A stretch of DNA of 64,000 bases from Streptomyces aureus (GCF_000725495.1 NZ_JNZD01000007.1:124001-188000), one strand, 5' to 3'. Counted from the stretch's first letter, positions 1-9,084 are shown. Notes: generated by a model from the sequence alone, not told the origin. Numbers and translations are program-made.

Positions 1-242
1 ACTCCTGGGTGCGGGTGACGCGGGACGGCGTGAAGTGCACGGTCACGGAGTTCGGGCCGCGCGGGATCTGGCAGGAGATCGAGGAGATCGCCACCCGGTG
101 GCGGGCGGCCGGCGAGCCCAGCGAGTACCGGATCGAGTTCGATCCCGACGGCACGCAGTGGGCGGTCGCGGGCTCCGGCCGCACCCGGCTGTCCTGGCCC
201 CTCAACGACGACCGCCCCTTCGAGAACGGGGACCTGCGGTGA
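1..242 (+). CDS. C-terminal part of a protein cut by the window edge, possibly a PIMT-like methyltransferase
   Basis: The frame is open to the first base and ends with TGA at 240-242, so only about 80 C-terminal residues are seen. The GPRGIWQEIEEI segment, then a W-rich stretch and a DPDGTQWAV motif, resemble the tail of protein-isoaspartate-type methyltransferases found beside Streptomyces peptide-modification genes. The catalytic SAM-binding part is not in the window. The stop overlaps the GTG start of the next gene (GTGA), so the two are probably translationally coupled. The family call is an inference from a short tail; an unrelated protein is possible. Confidence 0.45.
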   Translation, partial: SWVRVTRDGVKCTVTEFGPRGIWQEIEEIATRWRAAGEPSEYRIEFDPDGTQWAVAGSGRTRLSWPLNDDRPFENGDLR

Positions 243-1099
243 ACCATCGCGCCCCCTCCCGCATCACCGCGGATCCGGTGAAGCACCAGGCGCTGTCCGG
301 GCCGATGGCGCGGGCGTACGCCCGCTTCCGGCCCGGGGTACCGGATGAGGTGGCCTGGCTGCTGGCCGACGCCATGACGGGCGTGCCCGCGGTGACGCTG
401 CTGGACCTCGGCGCGGGCACTGGGCAGGTCGCCGCGGCGGTCCTGCCCGCGCTGCCCCGCACCCGGCAGGTGGATCTGGTCGACCCCAGCTGGGCCATGC
501 TCCGCGAAGCGGCCCTGACCCTGCACCCCCTGATGGGCGAGTGCGCCCTGGCCTGCCACGAAACACCCGCCGAGCACTATGGCCCCCACCAACCCGTGGG
601 CTACCAAGCCGACTTGATCACCTGCGCTCGGGCCTTCCACCGGATGGACCGCGCCGCCGTGCTGGCGATGGCCGAGCGCATCGCCGCCCCGCACACCGTG
701 ATCGCTCTCCTTGACGACGGCCCTGTGCTCGTCCACCGATCCGAGTGGACCGGTGCGCTACGGGACTTGATCCAGTCCTATCTCGGCCCCGGCCATCGCC
801 CCCGGCGACCCTCGCTCCGCTCCGGGCAGGGCCTGCGGTACGAGGACGAGCTGGCTGGCTCCGCTTTTGGTGACGTCAGCCGGCACCTGTTCCGCTTCCC
901 CCGGGCCTGGACGCCGCGGGAGGTGATCGGCTACTTGCGCACCCGCTCGGGCACCCGCCCCGAGCTGTTCGGCGAACGGCACGCCGCCTTCGAGACCGAG
1001 GCCGCGCGGCTGCTGGAGACGTACGCCGACGGCGGGCAGGTGACCGAGCAGGTGGACTTCACGGTGCTGCTCGCGCGCCGTCCCGGAGACGCGAGGTGA
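239..1099 (+). CDS. Class I SAM-dependent methyltransferase
   Basis: This 286-residue protein is probably a cytoplasmic methyltransferase of the Methyltransf_11/25 type. The SAM-binding glycine loop LLDLGAGTGQ lies at about residues 54-63, followed by the acidic strand end VDLVDPSWAM. The length suits a single-domain enzyme. The substrate is unknown. The GTG start at 239 was chosen because it overlaps the upstream stop as GTGA and places the glycine loop at the usual distance. Translation further upstream in this frame is arginine-rich and shadows the preceding gene. The stop overlaps the next start at 1096, so this is the second gene of a tight operon with two more enzymes carrying methyltransferase, Nudix and kinase domains. 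Confidence 0.8.
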   Translation: MNHRAPSRITADPVKHQALSGPMARAYARFRPGVPDEVAWLLADAMTGVPAVTLLDLGAGTGQVAAAVLPALPRTRQVDLVDPSWAMLREAALTLHPLMGECALACHETPAEHYGPHQPVGYQADLITCARAFHRMDRAAVLAMAERIAAPHTVIALLDDGPVLVHRSEWTGALRDLIQSYLGPGHRPRRPSLRSGQGLRYEDELAGSAFGDVSRHLFRFPRAWTPREVIGYLRTRSGTRPELFGERHAAFETEAARLLETYADGGQVTEQVDFTVLLARRPGDAR

Positions 1100-2499
1100 G
1101 CGGGCAGAGCGCCGCAGGGCGCTACCAGGTTCCGGTCGACGCGCACCTGATCCTGCTGCGCGAAGGGACTGAGGGGCAGCAGGTGTTGTTGTCCCGGCGG
1201 GCCGGTGAGGTGTATGCGAGCGGGATGTGGCATCTGCCGTCCGGGCATCTCGACGGCCCGCACGAGGACGTCATCGACGGCGGCTGGCGCGAACTGCTGG
1301 AAGAAACAGGCGTCCGGACCGAGCGGGCTAACGTGCGGGCGGGCGTCACCGTCCATCACCGTGCCCCCGCGGGCCGTGCCCGCATCGGGATGTTCCTCGT
1401 CGTCGGGCTCTGGCAGGGCGAGCCGGAGATCACCGAACCGGCGTTGTGTGACGGGATGGACTGGTTCGGATGGGAGGCGCTGCCGGAGCCGATGGTGGCC
1501 TACTGCCGGGCCGGGCTGGACGCCTACCGCGCTGGCGCCTGCCTGGCCATCCACTTCCAGCAGCCCGGCGACCCCATCGCCTACGATCCCGCCGTCGACC
1601 GGCTGCAGCTGATCCCCAACGCCCTCGCACCGGGCGATGCTGCGCTTCCGGAGGAGGCGGTGCGGGTCTTCGCCGAGGAGGCGGTCGGCCGGATCGCGCA
1701 CTGGACGGACGCCTCCTGGCCCCGCGAGGAGAGCCAGGTCTGGCGGGCCACCGGGGCGCGCGGCGGCACCTGGTACGTCAAGCGGCACCAGAACGATCGG
1801 TTCCACGGGCGGGAGGTGGCCGCGCTGCGCCACTGGGTGCCCGCGCTCGGTGCGCGGGCACCGCGCCTGGTCGCCACCGACGGCGCACACCGCACGGTGG
1901 TGCTCACCGAATTGGCCGGTCGCCCCTTGCACGGCCAGACGCTGTCCGCCGAGGTAGAGCGGGACGTCCACCGGCAGGTCGGGGAACTCGCCGCCCGCTA
2001 CCACCAGGCGGCCCCCGCCAGCCCGGCCCCGCCGCCCGGGCCGGGCAAACTCCAGCGCCACCTGGATACCGCCCGCCCGCTGCTGGCCGCCGGTGACGAG
2101 GATTTGGCCCTCGCCCTCGCCGCGCGCCGCGACGCCCTGCCGCCCGCTCCGTGGGTGCCCACCCTCGGCGACCTCCAGCCTCGCAACATCCTCCTAGAAC
2201 CCGCCGGCGACGGCAGCCTGCGGGCCGGGCTGATCGACTTCGAGCGCAGTGAACTTGGGCCCGCGGTCCGCGACTTCGTCCGGCTGTCCGACACCTGGCT
2301 GGGCCGCGCGGACCTGATTACGGCGTTCTTCACCGGCTACGGACGCCCCCTGACCAGCGATGAGCAGGAGCGGCTGCGGTGCGAGGCCGCCCTCGACGCC
2401 GTCAGCGGCATCGCCTACGGCCACACCCACCACGACCCCGAACTCCTGGAGCGCGGCCTGCGCACTTTTCGCGCCCTGCGCACCCACACCTTCCTCTGA
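1096..2499 (+). CDS. Nudix hydrolase fused to an APH-like phosphotransferase
   Basis: This 467-residue protein has two domains. The N-terminal half (about 10-150) is a Nudix hydrolase; its box is at about 50-72 and ends in REL-LEETGV, with one extra residue between the box glycine and the first glutamate. The C-terminal half (about 200-460) looks like an aminoglycoside phosphotransferase/choline kinase fold. It has LGDLQPRN near residue 356 where the catalytic HGDLxxxN loop is expected, and IDFE near 380 for metal binding; the usual histidine is replaced by leucine-glycine context. It starts at GTG 1096, overlapping the previous stop. Nudix plus kinase in one chain suggests linked handling of a nucleotide-activated or phosphorylated small molecule, but the substrate cannot be read from the sequence. 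Confidence 0.78.
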   Translation: MSGQSAAGRYQVPVDAHLILLREGTEGQQVLLSRRAGEVYASGMWHLPSGHLDGPHEDVIDGGWRELLEETGVRTERANVRAGVTVHHRAPAGRARIGMFLVVGLWQGEPEITEPALCDGMDWFGWEALPEPMVAYCRAGLDAYRAGACLAIHFQQPGDPIAYDPAVDRLQLIPNALAPGDAALPEEAVRVFAEEAVGRIAHWTDASWPREESQVWRATGARGGTWYVKRHQNDRFHGREVAALRHWVPALGARAPRLVATDGAHRTVVLTELAGRPLHGQTLSAEVERDVHRQVGELAARYHQAAPASPAPPPGPGKLQRHLDTARPLLAAGDEDLALALAARRDALPPAPWVPTLGDLQPRNILLEPAGDGSLRAGLIDFERSELGPAVRDFVRLSDTWLGRADLITAFFTGYGRPLTSDEQERLRCEAALDAVSGIAYGHTHHDPELLERGLRTFRALRTHTFL

Positions 2500-2533
2500 A
2501 TCCACCCCTCTACCAAGCAAGGGAGCCTTCCTG

Positions 2534-4840
2534 GTGGCCTACACCACGCCCGACGAGTGGAACGCGCACTACGCCGACGGCAATGCGTTCCGCCAGCTCG
2601 GTGGCGCCGAGCGCCAGCTGCTCGCTCAGCACGCCCCGGCCGCGGACGGCGCTCTCGCCCTGGACGTCGGTTGCGGACTGGGGGAACTGGCCCGCCACCT
2701 CGCCGACAGCGGCTACACGGTCGACGCTATCGACTACGCCCCCGCCGCCCTCACCCGCGCCCAAGCAGACACAACGCCTGATACGCCGGTCACCTACCTG
2801 CTGTGCGACATCGAGCACGACGGCCGCGACGAACTACCTCACCCCGCATACGACCTGATCGTCTGCCGTCTGGGCTGGGCGTTCATCCGGGACCGCACCC
2901 GCATGATGAACCGGCTGCGCGAACGCCTGCGCCCCGGCGGCACCCTGTGCGTCATCACGCCCGTCCCCGCCGACGTGCCCGAGGGCAAGCGCGACATCGC
3001 GCTCGACGACGATGAGATCGGCCTGCTGTGTGCAGGCTGGAAGACCGCCGACCGCTACGACGCCGACGGGCTCGCGTTCATCGTCCTTCGCGACCCCCTC
3101 TCGGTTCCGGTCCGGTGCGCCGGCAAGGGGCGACCCACCCCGCACGCCCTGACCGGGGCCGGCGTCGTCGTCACCGACCCGAGGGGGCGGATCCTGCTCG
3201 GCTGGTCGGCCCACCAGGCGGTCTGGGAATTGCCTGGCGGGAAGAACGACGCCGACGAAGACTTCGTCGCCGCGGCGGTGCGGGAGCTGGAGGAGGAGAC
3301 CGGGCTGACCGCCGAACCTGCGGAGGCGCGGCTGCTGGCCCTGCTGATGGACTCCGTCCACGGCATCCCCCGGCTGACGGCCGCCGTCCGTGTCACCGCC
3401 TTCCGCGGCGAACCGGCCGTCACCGAACCGGACTTGATCAGCCGCTGGGAATGGCACGAGCCTGCCGACCTGCCCGACCTCACCCAGCCGCTGTTCACGC
3501 CGAGCGCGCACGTCATCGACACCGTCTGGCCCGGACTGCTGCCCGGCCTGCCGCCCGTCCACCGCTACCCGAGTACCCCCACCGAGACCGCCGAGACCGC
3601 CGAACGGGCTGCCGAGGCAGCCGAGTTGCGGCAGGCGATGGCCGACCGGCTGATCGATGACGGCTATCTGGACGTGGGCAGTGCAATCGAGACCGCGTTC
3701 CGGCAGGTGCCCCGCCACCGCTTCCTTCCTGGCGTCGCTCTGGACGACGCCTACGACCCCATGCAGGCGCCGGTCACCAAACGCACCCCCGGTGGGCAGG
3801 CCACCAGCAGCGTCTCGGCCCCCTGGCTGCAGGCCGTCATGCTGCGCGACGCCCGCCTGGCCGCCGGTGACACCGTGATCGAGATCGGCTCCGGGCCCAA
3901 CGCGGCTCTCGCCCAGCATCTCGTCGGCCCGCACGGCAGCGTGACGAGTATCGACATCGATCCCTTCGTCACCGACCGCACGCGCCGCTTCCTCGACGAC
4001 ACCGGCTACCACCACGTCCGCGTCCACCTCGGCGACGGCGAACAGGCCCCTGCCGCGCTCGCCCGGCCCGGCAGCGTGGATGCCCTCATCGTCACCGTCG
4101 AAGCCCGGGACATTCCGCCCGCCTGGGCCGACTGCCTCACCGAGGGCGGCCGGCTCGTCGTCCCGCTGCGCATCCACGGCTACACCTGGTCCATCCCCTT
4201 CACCAAACGCGACAACCTGCTGGTCGCGGATCGCTATACGGTGTGCGGCTTCGTTCCCTTCCAGGGCCCCGGCTACCGCCCGGACCACACTGTTCGGCTG
4301 CGCGGCGGCGAGGTCACGGTCCGCTTCGCCGACGGCACGCCCACCGACACCAGTCGCCTCGAAGCCGCTCTCGCCCTGCCCCGCACCGAACGTTGGACCG
4401 GCGTCACCATCCCCGGCCAGGTGCCCTTCGACATGCTCATCCTGTGGCTGGCCACCCATCTCGACCAAGGCTTCGCCCGCCTCGCCGTCGACGCCGACCT
4501 CGACACCGGCCTCCTGACCCGCCCCAAGGGCTGGGACGCCGCCACCCTCGTCCGCGACGACTCCCTCGCTCACCTCCTGACCCGCAAACTTCCCGACACC
4601 GCCGACCACACCGGCAGTGGCCTCTGGGAGTTCGGAATCCACGCCTACGGCCCCCACGCCGACACGCTCGCCGACACCCTCACCGGCTTCGTCACCGCCT
4701 GGGACCGCCACGCTCGCCCTACCAGTCCCCACCTCACCGTCTACCCCGCAACCCGTACCAACGACGAACTGCGCCCAGGCCACCACCTGGACAAACCGCA
4801 TACCCGGCTCGTCTTCACCTGGAACCACCCAACGCCCTGA
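2534..4840 (+). CDS. Triple fusion: SAM methyltransferase - Nudix - FxLD-system PIMT-like methyltransferase
   Basis: This 768-residue protein carries three enzyme modules. Residues about 1-190 are a methyltransferase with ALDVGCGLGEL near 43. Residues about 200-340 are a Nudix domain with box GGKNDADEDF then REL-EEETGL at about 235-258. Residues about 350-768 resemble the PIMT-like methyltransferase of the FxLD lanthipeptide system, with the SAM loop VIEIGSGPN near 451. The start is GTG 2534, preceded by AAGGGAG at about 8 nt. Related PIMT-like enzymes modify peptides beside RiPP precursors; no FxLD precursor was found next to this one. Methylation chemistry is well supported, the target is not. 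It is the last gene of the left operon, 299 bp before an insertion sequence. Confidence 0.78.
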   Translation: MAYTTPDEWNAHYADGNAFRQLGGAERQLLAQHAPAADGALALDVGCGLGELARHLADSGYTVDAIDYAPAALTRAQADTTPDTPVTYLLCDIEHDGRDELPHPAYDLIVCRLGWAFIRDRTRMMNRLRERLRPGGTLCVITPVPADVPEGKRDIALDDDEIGLLCAGWKTADRYDADGLAFIVLRDPLSVPVRCAGKGRPTPHALTGAGVVVTDPRGRILLGWSAHQAVWELPGGKNDADEDFVAAAVRELEEETGLTAEPAEARLLALLMDSVHGIPRLTAAVRVTAFRGEPAVTEPDLISRWEWHEPADLPDLTQPLFTPSAHVIDTVWPGLLPGLPPVHRYPSTPTETAETAERAAEAAELRQAMADRLIDDGYLDVGSAIETAFRQVPRHRFLPGVALDDAYDPMQAPVTKRTPGGQATSSVSAPWLQAVMLRDARLAAGDTVIEIGSGPNAALAQHLVGPHGSVTSIDIDPFVTDRTRRFLDDTGYHHVRVHLGDGEQAPAALARPGSVDALIVTVEARDIPPAWADCLTEGGRLVVPLRIHGYTWSIPFTKRDNLLVADRYTVCGFVPFQGPGYRPDHTVRLRGGEVTVRFADGTPTDTSRLEAALALPRTERWTGVTIPGQVPFDMLILWLATHLDQGFARLAVDADLDTGLLTRPKGWDAATLVRDDSLAHLLTRKLPDTADHTGSGLWEFGIHAYGPHADTLADTLTGFVTAWDRHARPTSPHLTVYPATRTNDELRPGHHLDKPHTRLVFTWNHPTP

Positions 4841-5139
4841 CCCACCCCGGCCGGACCTCGCGCCACCAGCCGACGCCGCCACAACTCCGCTGACGCTGCG
4901 CCATGTCCGGTACGCCTCTCGATGACGAAGCACCTGCTCCCCGTGAAGGACTGCCCTTCGACCGAGGCGCAACAGCCTCGCTCAGCCAGTCGAAGCATTA
5001 GTGATCACGTACCTGGGCTGGACCAGGCACCTGCCTGCCCCAGCCCAGGCCGTACTCTCGTTGTCGGTGGCGGCTGGTATACCCCGGGGCATGAGCGATG
5101 GATCCGCACCGGGGCCCGGAGGGCTCCTCCCGTACCCCC
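4841..5139. other. Gene-poor stretch between the left operon and the IS21 element
   Basis: These 299 bases hold no convincing gene. A 32-codon frame from ATG 4903 to TAG 5001 lacks a clear ribosome binding site and recognisable features. The right edge carries the target-site copy ACCCCC (5134-5139) of the inserted element. Confidence 0.5.
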
Positions 5140-5175
5140 TGACGGCGGCCATGACAAGCTCCCCATAGGCGGCCA
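5140..5175 (+). repeat. Left terminal inverted repeat of the IS21 element
   Basis: The repeat begins TGACGGCGGCCAT and ends CCCCATAGGCGGCCA. It pairs with 7677-7712. Partial copies of the same block continue up to about 5228, just before istA. Confidence 0.8.
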
Positions 5176-5237
5176 CTTACCGCCCCACTGATGGCCACGG
5201 GATTCCCCACGTACGGCCAGATATCTCCCCGCTCGCT

Positions 5238-6809
5238 ATGGACGCATCCCGCTCGGCGAGGCTCGGGCGGGTGAAGAACAGCAGGGAGATCATGGAGATC
5301 CTTGAGGCGTACGACCTCACGGGCAGTTACCGCGCCGCAGCCGAGCTGACCGGCGTCGACCACCACACGGTGGCCCGGTATGTGAAGATGCGGGCCGCCG
5401 GCCAGCACCCGGACCAGCGCCGTCACCGGGCCCGCGCGATCGACGACTATCTGCCGAAGATCGAGGAACTGGTGGTCCGTTCGCAGGGCAAGATCCGCGC
5501 GGACGTGGTGCACAAGAGAATCGTCGCGATGGGCTTCACCGGCGGGGAACGCACCACCCGCCGCACCGTCGCCGAGGCGAAAGCCCAGTTCAGGGCCGGT
5601 CGGCGGCGGGTCTATCGGCCCTGGGTGACCGAGCCGGGGCTGTGGATCCAGTACGACTTCGGCGACGGGCCGACCATCCAGGGCCGCAAGACCATCCTGT
5701 GGTGCGCCTGGCTGGCCTGGTCCCGGTTCCGGATCGTGATCCCGATCTGGGACAAGACGCTGCCGACGGTCACCTCGTGTCTGGACGCGACGTTCCGCCG
5801 GATCGGCGGAGTGCCGGCCTACGTCCTGACGGACAACGAGAAGACGGTCACCACCGATCACGTCGCCGGGATCGCGGTCCGCAACCCGGAGATCGTGGAG
5901 GTCGCCCGGCACTACGGCACGACCATACGCACGTGTCTGCCCGCCGACCCGGAGACGAAGGGCGGTTCCGAGGCAACGGTCCGCATCGCGAAGGCCGACC
6001 TGGTGCCCAAGGACGTCAACCTGCGCGAGCACTACAAGACCTTCGGCGAGCTGGAGGCGGCCTGCCGGGCGTTCTGCGATGAGGTCAACTCCCGCATCCA
6101 CCGGGCGACTCGGCGCAAGCCGGTCGAGCGGCTCGCCGAGGAACGACAGCAGCTGCACCCGCTGCCCAGACGGCCGTTCACCGCCGCGTTCGGCACCACC
6201 CGGCGGGTGAACTGGGAGTCCACGATCTCGGTCGAAGGAGTCCGTTACTCCGTTCCGCACGAACTGATCGACAACCGGGTCTGGGCCCGGTTCCACGGCG
6301 ACGAGCTGATCGTCACCGCGGTCGGCGAGGACGGCTCGGCCCGCGAGGCCGCCCGCCACCGCCGCGGCCAGCCGGGCACCCCCGTCCTGGACGACGCCCA
6401 CTACCCACCGCGGGAGAACAAGGACAACGACCGCACCCCGAAGGCCACTTCGGCAGAGGAAGCCGCCTTCCTCGCGCTCGGTCCCGGGGCAGCGTCCTGG
6501 CTGGTCGAGGCAGGGGCGGCCGGGGTCCGCCGCATCAAGGCGAAGATGGCCGAGGCCGTCGCCCTGTCCAAGCTCTACTCGGTGGCCGAGGTCGACCGGG
6601 CCCTGGGCACCGCCGCGGTCACCGCACGCTTCGCGGACAAGGACCTGCTGTCCATCGTCGACTACCAGGCCACACGCGAGCACACCGAACCCGTCCGCCG
6701 CAGCGAGGAACACTCCCTGCAGCCCGGCACCTCCGCCTGGTCCACCTTCGGCCTGCCCACCCAGCCCGCCTCCGACGTCTCCGAGCACGACGAAAGCGAT
6801 CTCGCCTGA
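5238..6809 (+). CDS. istA: IS21-family transposase IstA
   Basis: This 523-residue protein is the DDE transposase of the IS21 element and cuts and joins the element ends. The N-terminal helix-turn-helix (about 15-50, with YRAAAELTGVDHHTVARYV) should bind the terminal repeats. The catalytic core shows the DDE residues in YDFGDGP, VLTDNEKTV and KGGSEATVR; the residue after DNEK matches the usual IstA layout. The C-terminal part has a Mu-type beta-barrel region. The length is normal for IstA and nothing looks truncated. Its stop TGA shares one base with the istB start at 6809, so the two products are made together, as is typical of IS21. It needs the IstB ATPase helper for transposition. Confidence 0.93.
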   Translation: MDASRSARLGRVKNSREIMEILEAYDLTGSYRAAAELTGVDHHTVARYVKMRAAGQHPDQRRHRARAIDDYLPKIEELVVRSQGKIRADVVHKRIVAMGFTGGERTTRRTVAEAKAQFRAGRRRVYRPWVTEPGLWIQYDFGDGPTIQGRKTILWCAWLAWSRFRIVIPIWDKTLPTVTSCLDATFRRIGGVPAYVLTDNEKTVTTDHVAGIAVRNPEIVEVARHYGTTIRTCLPADPETKGGSEATVRIAKADLVPKDVNLREHYKTFGELEAACRAFCDEVNSRIHRATRRKPVERLAEERQQLHPLPRRPFTAAFGTTRRVNWESTISVEGVRYSVPHELIDNRVWARFHGDELIVTAVGEDGSAREAARHRRGQPGTPVLDDAHYPPRENKDNDRTPKATSAEEAAFLALGPGAASWLVEAGAAGVRRIKAKMAEAVALSKLYSVAEVDRALGTAAVTARFADKDLLSIVDYQATREHTEPVRRSEEHSLQPGTSAWSTFGLPTQPASDVSEHDESDLA

Positions 6810-7600
6810 TGGCCACCCCACTTCGCACCGTTCCCGGCACCAACGGCGACCCGCTCGCCGAGGCCATCGAGCTGACCCGGCGGCTCAAACTCCCGCACCT
6901 GCGGCGGGTGTTGGCCGACCTGATTCCCACCGCCAAGGCCCAACGCTGGGACCCGGCCGAGGTCGTCCGCGTCCTGCTGGCCGAGGAAGCCGCCGGCCGC
7001 GACCGGGCCAACCTCCACACCCGCCGCAAGCGGGCCGGTTTCCCCACCGGCAAGACCTTCGGCGACTGGGACGAGACCAAGTCCGCCATCCCGCGACCCA
7101 CCCAGGACGCCCTCAAGTCCCTGGAATGGGTCGGGCGTCGGGAGAACTTCTGCATCTGCGGGCCCTCGGGCACGGGCAAGAGCCACTTCACCGAGGCCCT
7201 CGGCCAGACCGCCATCGAGGCCGGGCTGACCGTCTCCTGGTTCACCATCGAGGACCTGGGAGTCCTGGTCCGCCGGCACCGCGCGGACGACTCGATCGCC
7301 CGAGCCCTCGCGAAGATCATCCGCTCGGATCTGATCATCGTCGACGACATCGGCCTGCTGCCGGTCTCGCCGGACGCCGCCGAAGGCTTCTACCGCCTGG
7401 TCGACGCCGCCTACGAACGACGCTCGGTCGCCGTCAGCAGCAACCTCCACCCCTCCGGATTCGACGAGATCATGCCCAAGACTCTGGCCACCGCGACGGT
7501 CGACCGGCTCATGCACCACGCTCACATCGTCGTCACCCAGGGTGACAGCTACCGGCTCACCCAGGCCACCAGCGGACAGGGAGTGAAGCCCTTCAGCTGA
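6809..7600 (+). CDS. istB: IS21-family helper ATPase IstB
   Basis: This 263-residue AAA+ ATPase of the DnaC/IstB family selects targets and stimulates IstA. Walker A is CGPSGTGKSHF at about residue 116 and Walker B is LIIVDDIGLL near 173. The downstream motif SSNLHPSGFDEIMPKTLATATVDRL includes the expected sensor and arginine region. The length matches normal IstB. The ATG overlaps the istA stop. The right terminal repeat of the element begins about 75 bp after its stop. Confidence 0.93.
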   Translation: MATPLRTVPGTNGDPLAEAIELTRRLKLPHLRRVLADLIPTAKAQRWDPAEVVRVLLAEEAAGRDRANLHTRRKRAGFPTGKTFGDWDETKSAIPRPTQDALKSLEWVGRRENFCICGPSGTGKSHFTEALGQTAIEAGLTVSWFTIEDLGVLVRRHRADDSIARALAKIIRSDLIIVDDIGLLPVSPDAAEGFYRLVDAAYERRSVAVSSNLHPSGFDEIMPKTLATATVDRLMHHAHIVVTQGDSYRLTQATSGQGVKPFS

Positions 7601-7676
7601 CCCGACCGACCCCAAGGCGGGGAATTATCTGGCCGCCACCGGGGACATCTCGATGGCCGCCAGCGGGGCGAACTCC

Positions 7677-7712
7677 TGGCCGCCTACGGGGAGAACGAAA
7701 TGGCCGTTGACA
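7677..7712 (-). repeat. Right terminal inverted repeat of the IS21 element
   Basis: On the minus strand it begins TGTCAACGGCCATTTCG and ends GTAGGCGGCCA. It is the partner of 5140-5175 and is followed directly by the target copy ACCCCC at 7713-7718. Two further partial copies of the ggccgcc block lie between about 7628 and 7676. Confidence 0.8.
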
Positions 7713-7839
7713 ACCCCCCAAGCTCACGGAAGAAGCTGTTGGCAGCGGACTGTCAGCGAGACACGGCATCATGGGCTGCTCGACACTGTGTTGTCGGCCG
7801 GGCCGTCAGGCTCCCATTCCCTTCCCATGGAGCATGCCC

Positions 7840-8847
7840 ATGAGCCTCCACAGCGACCCCGGATATGTCTCCCCGGTGCACTCCGCGTTCGTCCGGGCGA
7901 CCTCGGCTGCTGAGAAGGCGATGGGTGAACTCGCAGCTCAAGGGCAGCAGTGGAAAGAGGAATACATCACGACCGAGTTCTGCAAGACCCTTGTTCCCGA
8001 GGTCAGGTACACGGAGTTCAGCAGGACGCAGGAAGGCCGCGTCGGAGCCGATTACATCTGGTGGTGGGTCGACCGCAGCGGCCTGTGCTTCGGTTGCCTG
8101 GTTCAGGCGAAGGCCCTCAAGAAGCGCGGCGCCAAGTGGAAGATCGGTTCCGATAGCCCTCGCAAAACGGGCGATCAGATGGAGCGCCTCTTCCGGGCCG
8201 CCGACATCTTCAGCATCCCGGCCGGCTACATGCTCTACGCAGGCGACCCGGCCTACCGCGCCGATATGAGATGTTCTTACACACAGCACGATGGCGTTCC
8301 GTGCCACCTTCGGGAGGGCGCCGGCATAACGCTCATTCCTGCCTTGGCGGTGCAACAGGACGTGCGAACAGAGGCCCTTCGTGCAACCGCTCCAGCCAGG
8401 AAGCTGCCCTTCCTCCCTGAGACCGATGCACTCGATGCTTTCCACCAGGCCATCCCGCTCATCCGCCTCACCGACCCGGATCCATGTAAGAGCATCCTCA
8501 GCCACAGGGCACTCCGCTTCGATGGAAACCAGCACGACCTTCGGCGCTTCCTTGCGACCGACCAGATCGGAGCCGCGAAGGTCGCCCGACTGATCTTCGA
8601 CGTGGTCGGGAAGATCGCCTCCGGACAGTACGAGACCATGACGCGCCCGGCTGTGGCAGATCCGACTCCCGCAACCGTCTTCTCCTCATACCCAGGAGCA
8701 CGAGGTCATTTCGGCACTCCCTATTTCCCACATGTCTTTCAAGGGCTGCGGACCCAGCTACCCGAATACGTCGAGCGGTGCCTGAACGGTGACGTCCCGC
8801 CGGAGGTAGCCGAACACGCTGACGGCATTGTGGTCGCTCCGCTGTAA
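7840..8847 (+). CDS. Hypothetical protein with a PD-(D/E)xK-like core (DUF6615-like)
   Basis: This 335-residue cytoplasmic protein has no certain function. The N-terminal part shows a nuclease-fold pattern: a helix glutamate (E46 in ITTEFCK), then D71 in GADYIWWW, then a strand ending Q89-A90-K91 in CLVQAKAL. The order E, D, QxK matches restriction-endonuclease-like proteins that replace the last acidic residue with glutamine. The rest (about 95-335) resembles actinobacterial proteins I recall as DUF6615, a weak recollection. The ATG at 7840 is preferred because GGAG sits 7 nt upstream; ATG 7834 is in frame but too close to that site. It stands alone between the IS21 element and a convergent regulator. 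A nuclease role is inference only. Confidence 0.55.
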   Translation: MSLHSDPGYVSPVHSAFVRATSAAEKAMGELAAQGQQWKEEYITTEFCKTLVPEVRYTEFSRTQEGRVGADYIWWWVDRSGLCFGCLVQAKALKKRGAKWKIGSDSPRKTGDQMERLFRAADIFSIPAGYMLYAGDPAYRADMRCSYTQHDGVPCHLREGAGITLIPALAVQQDVRTEALRATAPARKLPFLPETDALDAFHQAIPLIRLTDPDPCKSILSHRALRFDGNQHDLRRFLATDQIGAAKVARLIFDVVGKIASGQYETMTRPAVADPTPATVFSSYPGARGHFGTPYFPHVFQGLRTQLPEYVERCLNGDVPPEVAEHADGIVVAPL

Positions 8848-9084
8848 GGGTGTCCGGGCTGGAGCTCCAGTGTCAGACGGGCGGGCTGACGCCCGTGCAA
8901 GTACGCCGTGTGGGTGGTTCCTCGTCAGGGCTCCGCCGAGGTCTTCCGTCTGGGCGCCTTCCCGGGAGCCGACGTACCGCCGGGCAGCGAGGGTGCGTGG
9001 GCTTCGGGTTGCCGTCCTAGCCAGAAGGCGGCGACGGACGGCTCGGCCGAGTTCACCGGTCCCAGATGATCCGGTGGGTGGCGT

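Larger units (their letters stand above)
5140..7712 (+). mobile_element. Complete IS21-family insertion sequence
   Basis: The 2,573-bp element begins TGACGGCGGCC and ends in its imperfect inverse, ending GGCCGTTGACA. The left end (5140-5175) and the reversed right end (7677-7712) match at about 27 of 36 positions and share the block TAGGCGGCCA. Related copies of the ggcggcca/ccccg block recur inside each end, as IS21 multiple terminal repeats do. It is flanked by the direct repeat ACCCCC (5134-5139 and 7713-7718), a 6-bp target duplication within the IS21 range. Both genes, istA and istB, are intact. With paired ends and a duplication preserved, it is probably a recent insertion and may still be active. 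Confidence 0.9.

Noticed and set aside
2834..4972. A 712-codon minus-strand frame opposite the triple fusion
   Set aside because: The sense strand has three recognisable enzyme modules and a good start; the antisense translation is low-complexity Gly/Val/Arg.
4903..5001. 32-codon frame beginning MSGTPLDDEAP before the IS21 element, as a possible peptide precursor
   Set aside because: No ribosome binding site, no family resemblance and a length that chance frames reach easily in GC-rich DNA.
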